Shown: in pieces, positions 1 to 8,800 of the stretch | How positions within the stretch are numbered: the first letter of the stretch is position 1 | Layout: each line of letters starts with the position of its first letter | Assembly (NCBI GenBank): GCA_002501065.1 | Contig: DLRK01000189.1 | Location: 1 to 39,225, forward strand | Direction of reading: 5' to 3' | DNA length: 39,225 nt | From: Akkermansiaceae bacterium UBA7890 | GTDB lineage: Bacteria; Verrucomicrobiota; Verrucomicrobiia; Verrucomicrobiales; Akkermansiaceae | Made by a program: the position numbers and the translations under genes | Notes under the pieces: generated by a model | What the model saw: the letters and a program-made list of their open reading frames with translations, nothing else | Told to the model about the DNA's origin: nothing | The model's database searches: none

Positions 1-1212
1 CTTGCCCAGGAGAACGGGGAGCATGTTGAAGCTGTCCTCGGCTGCGTTGGCTGGCAGTTTGGCCCCGGTGATGGCAGCGCAGGTGGCCATCAGGTCGGTG
101 AGGCAGACGGTCTGGCTGGTCCTGGTGTTCGCCTTAATCCGGCCCGGCCAGCGCGCCACCATCGGAACACGGTGACCGCCCTCCCAGTTGTCCCGCTTCA
201 CGCCACGCCAGGGGCGGGCGCCATCGTGCTGGTACTTGCTGCGCATGTTGACAACGGTTCCGACCTCGGGACCGTTGTCACTGGAGACGATGACCAGGGT
301 GTCCTTCGCGAGGTGGAGTTCGTCGAGTTTCTGCAGGAGTTTCCCAACCACATGGTCGAACTCAAAGATGAAGTCCCCGTGCGGTCCCGCTCCGGTCTTT
401 CCCTTGAAGTCCCTGCCGGGGAAGGAGGGCAGGTGCACGGCCTGCAGGGAGTGAAAGAGAAAGAAGGGTTTTCGCGGGATTTTCTTCGCGTGCTGGTCGA
501 GGAACTGCAGGCTTTTTTCGAGGAAGACCATGTCGACCTCCTCGAGGTCGAATCCGGGGGCGACGAGTCCGGGGCGGCAGTCGAAGGACCATTCGTGCTT
601 CGGAAGTTTGCTCTTGTCGACCTGACCGGTGGGCGGCACCGGGATCCGGTCGCCTTCCATGTAGGCGTAGAGCCAGTCGGTGGTGGGACAACAGACCGTG
701 CCGAAGAAGTGGTCGAAGCCACGATGCACGGGGCCGTCCGGAACGGGGCGGCTGTAGTCGACCCGCCGGACCGCCTCGAGGCCGTTCTTGTTGATGGCCT
801 TGCCGTCCTTGTCGAAGAAGGTCATCCCAATATGCCATTTCCCGGACAGGGCGGTGCGGTAGCCCTGCTTCTTCAGCATCCCGGGCAGGGTGAGGCGTTC
901 CTTTTCGATGAGGCAGGGCCCACCGACTCCGGTGAAGACCCCGCGGTAATTCAACCGGAAGGCCATGCGACCGGTCATGATGCTGTAGCGGGTGGGGGTG
1001 CAGACGGTGGAGGGGCTGTGGGCGTCGGTGAAGAGCAGTCCTTCCTTCGCGAGGCGGTCGAGGTTGGGGGTCCGGACCTTGCTCCGGGGGTTGTAGCAAC
1101 TCACGTCTCCATAGCCGAGGTCGTCAGCGAGGATGAAGAGGATGTTGGGATGCTCGTTGGCGGGTAGCCGGTGTGACAGGCTGAAGAACAGGAGAAGAAG
1201 GAGCAGTCGCAT
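1..1212 (-). CDS. Sulfatase (Cys-type arylsulfatase family), 3' end outside window
   Basis: Exported sulfatase predicted to hydrolyse sulfate esters, probably of polysaccharides, in the periplasm. The minus-strand frame is open from the ATG at 1212 to the window edge (about 404 codons seen; C-terminus missing). Residues 1-18 form a Leu-rich signal peptide (MRLLLLLLFFSLSHRLPA). The alkaline-phosphatase/sulfatase fold follows: NILFILADDLGYGD near residues 23-36 supplies the metal-binding Asp pair, the CTPTR sulfatase signature is at residues 71-75 with Cys71 as the expected formylglycine precursor, GKWHIG carries the catalytic Lys/His, and VSSDNGPE supplies further metal ligands. CxPxR-type enzymes need a maturase (FGE or anSME); the only FGE-fold protein in the window lacks catalytic Cys, so maturation presumably comes from elsewhere. 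It is divergent from the cyclase-family gene. Substrate cannot be told from sequence. Confidence 0.93.
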   Translation of the reverse strand, partial: MRLLLLLLFFSLSHRLPANEHPNILFILADDLGYGDVSCYNPRSKVRTPNLDRLAKEGLLFTDAHSPSTVCTPTRYSIMTGRMAFRLNYRGVFTGVGGPCLIEKERLTLPGMLKKQGYRTALSGKWHIGMTFFDKDGKAINKNGLEAVRRVDYSRPVPDGPVHRGFDHFFGTVCCPTTDWLYAYMEGDRIPVPPTGQVDKSKLPKHEWSFDCRPGLVAPGFDLEEVDMVFLEKSLQFLDQHAKKIPRKPFFLFHSLQAVHLPSFPGRDFKGKTGAGPHGDFIFEFDHVVGKLLQKLDELHLAKDTLVIVSSDNGPEVGTVVNMRSKYQHDGARPWRGVKRDNWEGGHRVPMVARWPGRIKANTRTSQTVCLTDLMATCAAITGAKLPANAAEDSFNMLPVLLGK

Positions 1213-1384
1213 GCCGTGCTTGTGCGGAATGAATGCGAGGAGGGTCAAGCGGCGTTTCGCCGATTTGTCATTCCGTCTCCAAAAACCGCTGGAAAATGTG
1301 ACCGTAATCCGGGACAGGGAGTCGATGGGTGGAGCCGGAAAGGGACCGTCGACCTGGGCGGGGAAATCTGGCAGAAGGATGGCG

Positions 1385-2047
1385 ATGAGCAGCGAATGGA
1401 TTGACGTCACCGTTCCCCTGGAGAACGGGATGGTGCACTGGGAGGGGGACCCGGAGGTGAAGATCTACCGGCACTTCGAGCTGGGAGTGGACGGGATGCC
1501 CTGCAACCTGACCAAGCTGGAGATCAGTGCCCATACCGCCACCCACATGGATGCCATGTGCCACTTCGTTCCGGGAGGTGCGGGGATGGACGAGATGCCA
1601 CTGGAGGCGACGATCGGTCCGTGCCGCGTGATTGGCATGGATGTCGAGGACCAGATCATGCCGTCCGACCTGGAGGGACTCGATCTGCAGCGGGGTGAGC
1701 GCATCATCTTCAAGACGCGCAATACGACCAGGAGCTGGGACATGGCCCCAGCCTTCGACAGGAACTTCGTCTCCATCAGTGAACCCGCGGGGAAGATCCT
1801 GGCGGAGGCCGGGGTGATGACGGTGGGGGTGGACTATCTCAGCATCGGTGGTTTTGAGAAGGATGTGGTGGAGGTGCACCAGGTCATGCTGGGAGCGGGC
1901 ATCTGGGTCATCGAGGGTCTCCGGCTCGTGGACGTCGACCCGGGGGACTACGATCTCCTGTGCCTGCCGCTCAAGATCAAGGGAGCCGACGGGGCCCCCT
2001 GCCGGGCCCTGCTCAAGTCGCGGTCAGGATCCCGGGCGGAGGCGTAA
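1385..2047 (+). CDS. Cyclase family protein (kynurenine formamidase-like metal hydrolase)
   Basis: A 220-residue cytoplasmic protein of the cyclase/arylformamidase (KynB-like) family. The diagnostic metal-binding motif HxxxHxDxxxHF is intact at residues 50-61 (HTATHMDAMCHF), and the usual opening 'DVTVPLENGMVHWEGDP' precedes it, where the Asp and Trp are typical of the family. The family contains arylformamidases, isatin hydrolases and poorly defined cyclases; nothing nearby suggests tryptophan catabolism, so the substrate is left open. The frame extends upstream to 1133, but homology begins at the ATG chosen here, which has AGAAGG six bases upstream; the ATG at 1379 is an alternative and adds two residues. 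It ends 29 bp before the convergent 2077-3255 gene. Confidence 0.88.
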   Translation: MSSEWIDVTVPLENGMVHWEGDPEVKIYRHFELGVDGMPCNLTKLEISAHTATHMDAMCHFVPGGAGMDEMPLEATIGPCRVIGMDVEDQIMPSDLEGLDLQRGERIIFKTRNTTRSWDMAPAFDRNFVSISEPAGKILAEAGVMTVGVDYLSIGGFEKDVVEVHQVMLGAGIWVIEGLRLVDVDPGDYDLLCLPLKIKGADGAPCRALLKSRSGSRAEA

Positions 2048-2076
2048 TTGCCTCTGCCGCGGGCTGTCCTTCGAGG

Positions 2077-3255
2077 TCACTTTGTCCTGGTGACCCGGAA
2101 GAGGTCGCCACCCCCCGGGGGCAGTTTGACCGGCAGGATGGAGCGGTTCCCGGCTTTTTCGAGCAGAGCTTTCTGCCATTTGCCGCTTTTCCGATCGAGA
2201 TGCTCCACCAGTGAGACGGAGGGATGGAACGACAGGTGGCTGGTGCGTTCCCGGGTGATGTCGGCGTTGACTGCGAGAAAGTGGATGTGCTTCTGCAGGT
2301 TCTCGAACATCCCCACTACGAGATGTTCGTCCGAGGCCTGGATCCAGTGGTCCTTGGGGAACTCGGCGGCTCCGGGCGCTTCGGGATGGAAGGGTTTGGT
2401 ATGGTAGACGTCGGTGGACCTGAGTCCGGCGAGGGTGGGGCCGAGCGGTTGAATGTCGCGGGCCACCTCGGCCAGGGGCGGGACATTGACGCGCGGCACG
2501 ATCTTTCCGTCCACCAGCACGGGTTTATTGTCCTTCTTTTCGTAGCTGAACATCCAGGGTGGCCAGAAGTGGAAAGCCTGCACTCCATAGGCGAGGCTGG
2601 TGTACATGGTATGGCGAATCTGCGGGAGGGAGACTCCCGCGCCGACACAGCGCATGGCCGGGATGCCGTTCTTCCGGGCCAGTTCGCAGATGGAGCGGAG
2701 GTAGATGTAGCGCCGATCGGGATAGCGGCGTCCGTCCCAGTGATAGTGATAGTAGTCCAGGATCATCGGCTTCACGGTGCTGACGAATTCGTAGTATTCG
2801 CCCCATATGGCACGGTTGATGAAGATGGTGGGGTGGTTGGGGTCGGCCTCCGCGAACGATCGGGCGATGTTGGCGAAACCGGGGAAGGAGTTCCTGCGGC
2901 GTCGGTCGGAGATAAAGTAGGCAAAGACATTCCTGTCATCCCTGAGGGTGGTCGCCTGTTTGCGCAGTTCGTTGATGTCACCCGCGCCGAGACGGGCATA
3001 GAGGCCATTGCGCCGGCACATCTCCAGGAGATTCACTTCGCACTCCACCGCGTTGAAGCCATGGGACTTGATGAACCGGGCCATCACGTCCTGCTGGGCG
3101 GGTTCCTCGGGCCACTCCGCCCAGGTTACCATCATGAGAGCGGGAACCTGGTAGCGGGGCTGCGGTGGGTTCGTGGTCTTTGTTTCAGCTCCCTGGGTCG
3201 CGAGGGGGGCGATAAACAGTCCGGAAATCAAAGTGAGCCTGGCGAATGAATTCAT
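2077..3255 (-). CDS. Exported glycoside-hydrolase-like (TIM-barrel type) protein
   Basis: A 392-residue protein with a Sec signal peptide (MNSFARLTLISGLFIAPLATQGAE, cleavage near residue 22). The body reads like a divergent glycosidase/TIM-barrel protein of the beta-galactosidase or GH42-like kind: an opening strand followed by 'MMVTWAEWPEEP', a helix with 'FIKSHGFNAVECEVN', a 'FAYFISDRRRRNSFPGF' stretch, 'MILDYYHYHWDGRRYPD', and 'YGVQAFHFWPPWMFSYE', the pattern of barrel strands ending in aromatic and acidic residues. A short beta-rich C-terminal segment (about residues 310-392) resembles the sandwich domain that often follows such barrels. No catalytic pair can be assigned with certainty, so a specific EC class is not proposed. 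A structural rather than sequence match is needed to name the family. Confidence 0.7.
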   Translation of the reverse strand: MNSFARLTLISGLFIAPLATQGAETKTTNPPQPRYQVPALMMVTWAEWPEEPAQQDVMARFIKSHGFNAVECEVNLLEMCRRNGLYARLGAGDINELRKQATTLRDDRNVFAYFISDRRRRNSFPGFANIARSFAEADPNHPTIFINRAIWGEYYEFVSTVKPMILDYYHYHWDGRRYPDRRYIYLRSICELARKNGIPAMRCVGAGVSLPQIRHTMYTSLAYGVQAFHFWPPWMFSYEKKDNKPVLVDGKIVPRVNVPPLAEVARDIQPLGPTLAGLRSTDVYHTKPFHPEAPGAAEFPKDHWIQASDEHLVVGMFENLQKHIHFLAVNADITRERTSHLSFHPSVSLVEHLDRKSGKWQKALLEKAGNRSILPVKLPPGGGDLFRVTRTK

Positions 3256-3359
3256 GAGTTGCGATTCACAAAGTCGCTACCACGGATCCAGGCGAACAGT
3301 CACGCATTGATTTGAGTGTGGAGCGTGCAGGAGTGCCCGCGGGCGATCAGGCAACTCCA

Positions 3360-4646
3360 TCAGAGCCATCCGGCGGGCAGATCGCCCTTGGTGTCGTGCA
3401 GGATCTCGAGAATGCGGCGTTTTTCCTCCTGCTCGAGATACTCAAAGCCCTTCACCGGGGTTTTCGCGGTGAGAATCTCATGAAGCCGTCGGTAGATCGC
3501 GCCCTTCAACATCGGGGGAAGGTGCTCGAAGGTGGGCGAGTAGATCATGTAGCTGCAGCGGTTTTCAAAGATGCGCCCGTCGAGGCGGAGGTCCTTGAGG
3601 GATCGCTTCTTCCTGTCGGGGTGGCGATTGGAGGTAAAGGCCCGCCGGAAATCCGGATTACAGGCAACCTTTGGGATGGCGATTTCCTCGCGGAAGAGCA
3701 TGTAGTCGATGACCTTGTCGCGCCCCTCCCTGAACTCCTCGATGCTGCGCCCCCCGGCCAGTTTTCTCACCTCTGTCTCCCCGGGATCGAGCTTGCTGTC
3801 GAAGAGGGCCTGCCGGGCGCGGTAGGCGGCTTCCACCAGTCGGTGGTGCATGGTGACCTGGTGGTCAAAGACGAGAAGGGCGGAGATGTCGCTGCCAGGG
3901 GCCGGATAATCTTCGGGACGGAAGAACTGATCGAGTTTCTCCAGATTGGCGAATTTCTCCCGGTCGATGGTGATCTTTCCGTCCTTGCGGGTGGCAACGG
4001 CATTGCCCATGTGTCGCATCGTCCCGTGGTTGCCACTCACAAACCAGCCGCCGTAGCGATGGTGAAGGGGGATGTGGTGGCCGGAGCGCCGGTAATCGTC
4101 GAGGCTCTTCATCGGGCGGCCGACTTGATCCGGGTAAACCGAGCGCCCGAGCGATCCGGGCAGGAAGTTGGTGGCATCGCCGGCGTGGCAGCCGAGGCAG
4201 GATCGCGTGCGGGTGAACAGGGGGGAGGTCTTGTCGTCGAGCTTGCGCTGCAGGTAAAACAAGGCTCCCAGTTCCGGATCGAAACTTGCGAGCTCGATCC
4301 TCCCGCCGGGCATCCATCCCAGATAAACCGACTCGTTGAAATAGAGGGCCCGCGGGTTGTTGTAGGAGACGGTGCGCCGTTGCAGGCTGGTCTTGGAAAA
4401 GACGAGAACCTGGGTGGACTTGTCGAGATCGAGTTCCTGGAGGAGGCGCTCCACCAGGGGCTTTCCATTCGCTTCCTTGATCAGGACTTCGCCGTCCTGC
4501 ACGCGCTTCAGGAGAGTGGTGGCGGGGTCCTTCGCGTCCCTGATGAAGTATCCGTGGGGCTCCAGTTCGTAGTCGTTATAGAACTGGGCCATCCCGAGGG
4601 GAGATGTGGCCAAGGCGAGAAGGGAAATGAGGAAGCTCTTGTGCAT
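3360..4646 (-). CDS. Exported monohaem c-type protein of unknown function
   Basis: A 428-residue exported protein with one c-type haem site, CLGCH at residues 150-154. The start is set at the ATG at 4646 because it opens a clear signal peptide (MHKSFLISLLALATSPLGMAQ); the frame runs 48 codons further upstream but without homology-like content. After the haem motif comes a conserved-looking block, 'RYGGWFVSGNHGTMRHMGNA' (about residues 197-216), which I recognise from uncharacterised planctomycete and proteobacterial proteins. Several His and Met residues there could be the distal haem ligand. The stretch before the haem (residues 30-140) has no recognisable domain. It lies 131 bp downstream of the oxidoreductase at 4778-5770 on the same strand. 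Periplasmic electron transfer or a haem peroxidase-like role is possible, but neither is demonstrated by sequence. Confidence 0.8.
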   Translation of the reverse strand: MHKSFLISLLALATSPLGMAQFYNDYELEPHGYFIRDAKDPATTLLKRVQDGEVLIKEANGKPLVERLLQELDLDKSTQVLVFSKTSLQRRTVSYNNPRALYFNESVYLGWMPGGRIELASFDPELGALFYLQRKLDDKTSPLFTRTRSCLGCHAGDATNFLPGSLGRSVYPDQVGRPMKSLDDYRRSGHHIPLHHRYGGWFVSGNHGTMRHMGNAVATRKDGKITIDREKFANLEKLDQFFRPEDYPAPGSDISALLVFDHQVTMHHRLVEAAYRARQALFDSKLDPGETEVRKLAGGRSIEEFREGRDKVIDYMLFREEIAIPKVACNPDFRRAFTSNRHPDRKKRSLKDLRLDGRIFENRCSYMIYSPTFEHLPPMLKGAIYRRLHEILTAKTPVKGFEYLEQEEKRRILEILHDTKGDLPAGWL

Positions 4647-4777
4647 GAATCCGGCGGGAGCACTATCCGGCAGGGAACGGTGATATTTCAAGGAAGATTG
4701 CGCCGGTGTTCCACGCGCAAGGTTTCCGTGGGGTTGCATCCCTGTGCTCTTCCGGCAGGGCGCGGTGATCCGGGGCC

Positions 4778-5770
4778 CTACTTCTGCCACCCGTTCTTCT
4801 TGAGATACTCCGGGATGGAGACCGGTTTTCCTCCCTGGCGAATGCTTTCGTCGGCCGCCTCCATGAAGGCGTAGATTTCGAGGGTCACTTCTGTCGCGAC
4901 GGGCGGTTTGCCGGTGCGGAAGAACTTGAGGATTTCGCGGAGCATGGGGGTATAGTCACCCCCTGATTTCTGTTCCGCGATGGCCTTGCTCCCGAAGGCG
5001 GTGACCTTGTAGGAGGTCTTGCCACCGCGGATCCCATGCAGGGTGCCGATGGAGCCGTTGGCCCACTTGCCGGTCACTACGATGGTGTTCTTGCTTTCGG
5101 TGGCGACCACGCTCTGGCAGCCCGGGCCCAGCACCGTGAAGAGGGACTCGGTGGGGTGAATGCCGTACCAGAAGAGACTGGGGTGATGCGGCTCGGAAGG
5201 TGCGGGACCGTAGGAGATGGCGGAGCGCAGTTCGCCGACGTCGGCGGTGGCTACTTCCACCACGCCGGGATACCAGCGCAGCGAGGAACTGCTGAAACAG
5301 GGGACCCCGGCTTCGCGGGCCAGGCGGAAGATCTCGACCGCATCCCTGACGGAACCAGCCACCGGTTTGTCGATGAAGAGTGGTTTGCCCGCTGCGATAA
5401 CCGGCTTGGCCTGCTTGAGATGCGGACGCCCGTCGAGGCTGGTAAGGAGGACTGCGTCGACGCCCTTGCACATCTCCGCGATGTCGTCGTAAATCCTGAC
5501 TCCATGCTTTTCGGTGAGGGTCTTGGTGTACCCCGGGACGCGATTAATGCTGGAAGGAATGTCCGCGCTGCCGCCCTTGAAGGCGGCGACCACCTTTGCG
5601 CCCGGGACGCGGTTGGGGTTATCCGGTTCGTTGAAGCGCGAGGTGAAGGCAATGACATGGGAGGTGTCGAGTCCGATGAGGCCAAGGCGAAGGACCGGGT
5701 CCGTTTTCTGAGCGGGAACAGAGGTTGCAAGGAGGAGGAGAGCCAGGAGCACGCGGGGGAATACCTTCAT
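4778..5770 (-). CDS. Exported Gfo/Idh/MocA-family oxidoreductase
   Basis: A 330-residue NAD(P)-dependent oxidoreductase-like protein with an N-terminal signal peptide (MKVFPRVLLALLLLATSVPAQ). The Rossmann fold begins at residue about 27 (VLRLGLIGLDTSH). The second part of the dinucleotide loop is altered: 'GLIGLDTSH' replaces the usual GxGxxG, a variant seen in one exported PVC subfamily. The family motif that is usually EKP appears as DKP at residues 134-136 in 'LFIDKPVAGS', and the C-terminal alpha/beta substrate domain contains 'GIHPTESLFTVLGPG'. An exported member must either bind its cofactor before export or use it very tightly, as glucose-fructose oxidoreductase does. No Tat motif is seen. 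Substrate unknown; a sugar or sugar derivative is likely given the family. Confidence 0.87.
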   Translation of the reverse strand: MKVFPRVLLALLLLATSVPAQKTDPVLRLGLIGLDTSHVIAFTSRFNEPDNPNRVPGAKVVAAFKGGSADIPSSINRVPGYTKTLTEKHGVRIYDDIAEMCKGVDAVLLTSLDGRPHLKQAKPVIAAGKPLFIDKPVAGSVRDAVEIFRLAREAGVPCFSSSSLRWYPGVVEVATADVGELRSAISYGPAPSEPHHPSLFWYGIHPTESLFTVLGPGCQSVVATESKNTIVVTGKWANGSIGTLHGIRGGKTSYKVTAFGSKAIAEQKSGGDYTPMLREILKFFRTGKPPVATEVTLEIYAFMEAADESIRQGGKPVSIPEYLKKNGWQK

Positions 5771-5882
5771 CGGGGCAGGCTACGACAGGGAGGGGAGGAT
5801 CGCAAAGCAGGAAACGGATGTCATGAGACCGTGAGGAAGATTGATATTCCCTTGCAGGGGGGGGCAGTTAGGGTGCCCTCCC

Positions 5883-8800
5883 GTGAGGGTGATCATCAGT
5901 TGGATCCTTTTCTTTCTGTCGGCGGGGTTGACGATCGGGGTGGCGGAGGAATCGCAGTGGGAGGTGACTCCGGTCCCCTCTTCATGGGAGGGGACTTCGG
6001 AGAGGTGGTGCCGGTGCTGGGTCAAGGTGCCGGGGCACTGGACCGTCATGACGGGACGTTCGCTCTGGCGCGAATCGGTGACGTTTTCGGTGTCGGGAGT
6101 GGCTGATGCCCACGAAGTATTCATCAATGGCAGGCGGATTGGTGGAGGGGGTGGCTTTCCGCCGGAATTCCAGAGGGATGCGGAAGAGGGAATGGCCCGC
6201 TACAAGGTGCCGCCCGGGCTGTTGCCGAAGGACCAGTGGAATGAAGTGGTGATTCGGATTCATAACGCGGGGGAGAGGGGAGGATTCCTGGGAGAGGCGC
6301 CCACCATCCAGGGTTACTTTCTCGAGTGTATCCTGAAGGGTGAGTGGGAAGTCCGGCAGGGGGAGGGCCTCATGCCGGGCAGGGCCCTGGCCGAGAAGCC
6401 CGCGCGGGCCGCGTTCGATCACTTTTCGGAGGCCAGCCGGATCCTCGGGGAGGCCAGGAAGCTTGTTGGCGGTCCTCGGAAGTCTCCGGCCGAGAGTCTG
6501 GCCCTGCTGACGACCGGGGAGGATCTGGTGGTCGAGGAGCTCCTTACCGAGCCGCTGGTGGCGCAGCCCACGCATTTGAGCTTTGATGATCGTGGGCGTC
6601 TCTGGGTGTCTCAGTTCCGGCAGTACCCCTATCCGGCGGGCTTGAAGCAGATCAGTCGCGACAAGTACTATCGTGCGAAATACGACCAGGAACCGAAGGC
6701 GCCACCCAACCACTATCGCGGGCGATCCAGGGTGACCATTCATGAGGATCTTGACGGCGATGGCCGTTTCGACCGGCACAAGGTGTTTCTGGAGGGACTG
6801 GACCTGGCCAATGCGGCTCTTCCGGACCACGATGGTGTCTGGGTCATGCACACGCCTTACCTCCTGTTTTATCCGGATCGCAATCGCGACGATAAACCGG
6901 ACGGTGATCCGGAGGTGCATCTCGCGGGGTTCGGTTTCGAGGATACCCATTCGATTGCCAATGGCCTGGTGTGGGGACCGGATGGCTGGATATACGGAGG
7001 GCAGGGCAGCACGGTGGCTTCGCGGGTCTGGAGTCCGCGTCGTGACCCGGGCAGACAAGGGGCCGTTTATATTGAGGGCTGCATGGTATGGCGTTACCAC
7101 CCACGGTTGGAGCTGTTTGAGATCTTTGCGGAGGGAGGCGGCAATGTCTTCGGTCTGGAGTTTGATTCCGATGGGCGCCTTTTTTCCGGGCACAACGGGG
7201 GCAACACCCGTGGCTGGCATTACCTGCAGGGCGGCTATTTCATCAAGCAGGGACGCACCCCAAACAAGTTCGGTCCGCCGGTGAATCCGTTCGCATTCGG
7301 CGATCTCTCCGAGATGCGGAGCAGCAATTCGATTCCACGGTTCAGCCACGCCACCATCGTGTGCGAGGGGAGCGCCATGCCGGAACGCATGCAGGGGCGC
7401 TTCCTCAGCGCCGATCCGATTCACCATCACCTCGTTCTCTCGGAGCGGAAGCGGCGCGGTTCCACCTTCGAGACCAGTGATTTGGGTCATCCGCTGAAGA
7501 GCACGGAGGACGCCTTCCGTCCGGTCTACCTGTGTAACGCCCCCGATGGCTCGGTTTACGTGGCCGATTTCTACGACTTCTATATTGCGCATGGGCAGCA
7601 CTACCAGAGCCAGATTGATCCCAGCACGGGACGCATCTACCGCTTACGGGGCGCGACCGGTCAGTTGGAGAAGGATGTCAACCTGGCCGCCAAGACAACG
7701 GGGGAACTGATCACCCTGCTGGAGCATCCCAACAAATGGCACCGCCAGATGGCGGTCCGTCTGCTCGGGAAGAGGGCCACCAATGAGGGGGCAGGAAAGA
7801 GGCTGAAAGGGTGGGTGCACGATCATGAAGATCGCAGTGCTCTCGGGGGGTTGTGGGCCCTCTTTCAGGCGGGGGGCATGGAGAAGGAGACCGGGGAGGC
7901 CTTCCTGCAGCACCCCCATGCGTCGGTGCGCGCCTGGGCGGTGCGACTCCTGAGTGACCCGGGGCCAACGGACTCCTTGAATGCACTGCGGCTTCTGGCC
8001 GGGAGGGAAGAGGATCTTGAGGTCTGGAACCAGCTGGCGTCCACCGTGCAGCGGCAGCCCCCGGGAGCCGCTGTCGGCATCATTGGGGAATTGCTCAGAC
8101 GAAGCGGTGAGCTTGAGGATCCCACCGTTCCCCTGATGCTCTGGTGGGCCCTTGAGCATCATTCGGTCCGCCCCGGGCAGATCGAGACGATCCTGAACGA
8201 TCCCGAGTTGCGCAGGCAGCCCATGGTCCGGCGGGAGATCATGCCCCGGGTCATGCGCCGCTACGCGGCGGGGGGCCGGGAGAGCGAATTGCTCATGTGT
8301 GCCCGGTTGCTGGAGTTGACGAAGGATGAAGATGAACGGAAGGCCTTGCTGACCGGCTTTGAGCAGGCCTTTGCCGGGGGAACGATCCCTCCCCTGCCAG
8401 GGGAACTGGAAGTGGCCATGGCGGCAGGTGGCGACCTCTCGCTTGTGCTGCGCATGCGGCAGGGAGAGCAGGACGCCATTACAAAGGCGGGGAGTCTTGT
8501 GCTCAATGCGAAGACTGATCGGGCCGAACGGTTGCGTCTTGTCCGGACGCTTGGGGAACTGAGTGTGGCGGGCAGTGAAGAGGTTCTGCTGGAGGTCATG
8601 AGGGACGGAAAGGATGTCGAGTTGCGCCGGGCGGCTCTGACAGGCCTGCAGTCGTTCGGAGAGGATGCGATCGCGGAGGAGATTCTGAAACAATTTGAAT
8701 CCCTGGAAGGGAGCTTGCGGGCCGCTGCGGAGGCCTTCCTCGCCAGTCGGGCGTCCTGGAGCCTGATGTGGATGGAGGCTGTCGACGGAGGACGGGTGGG

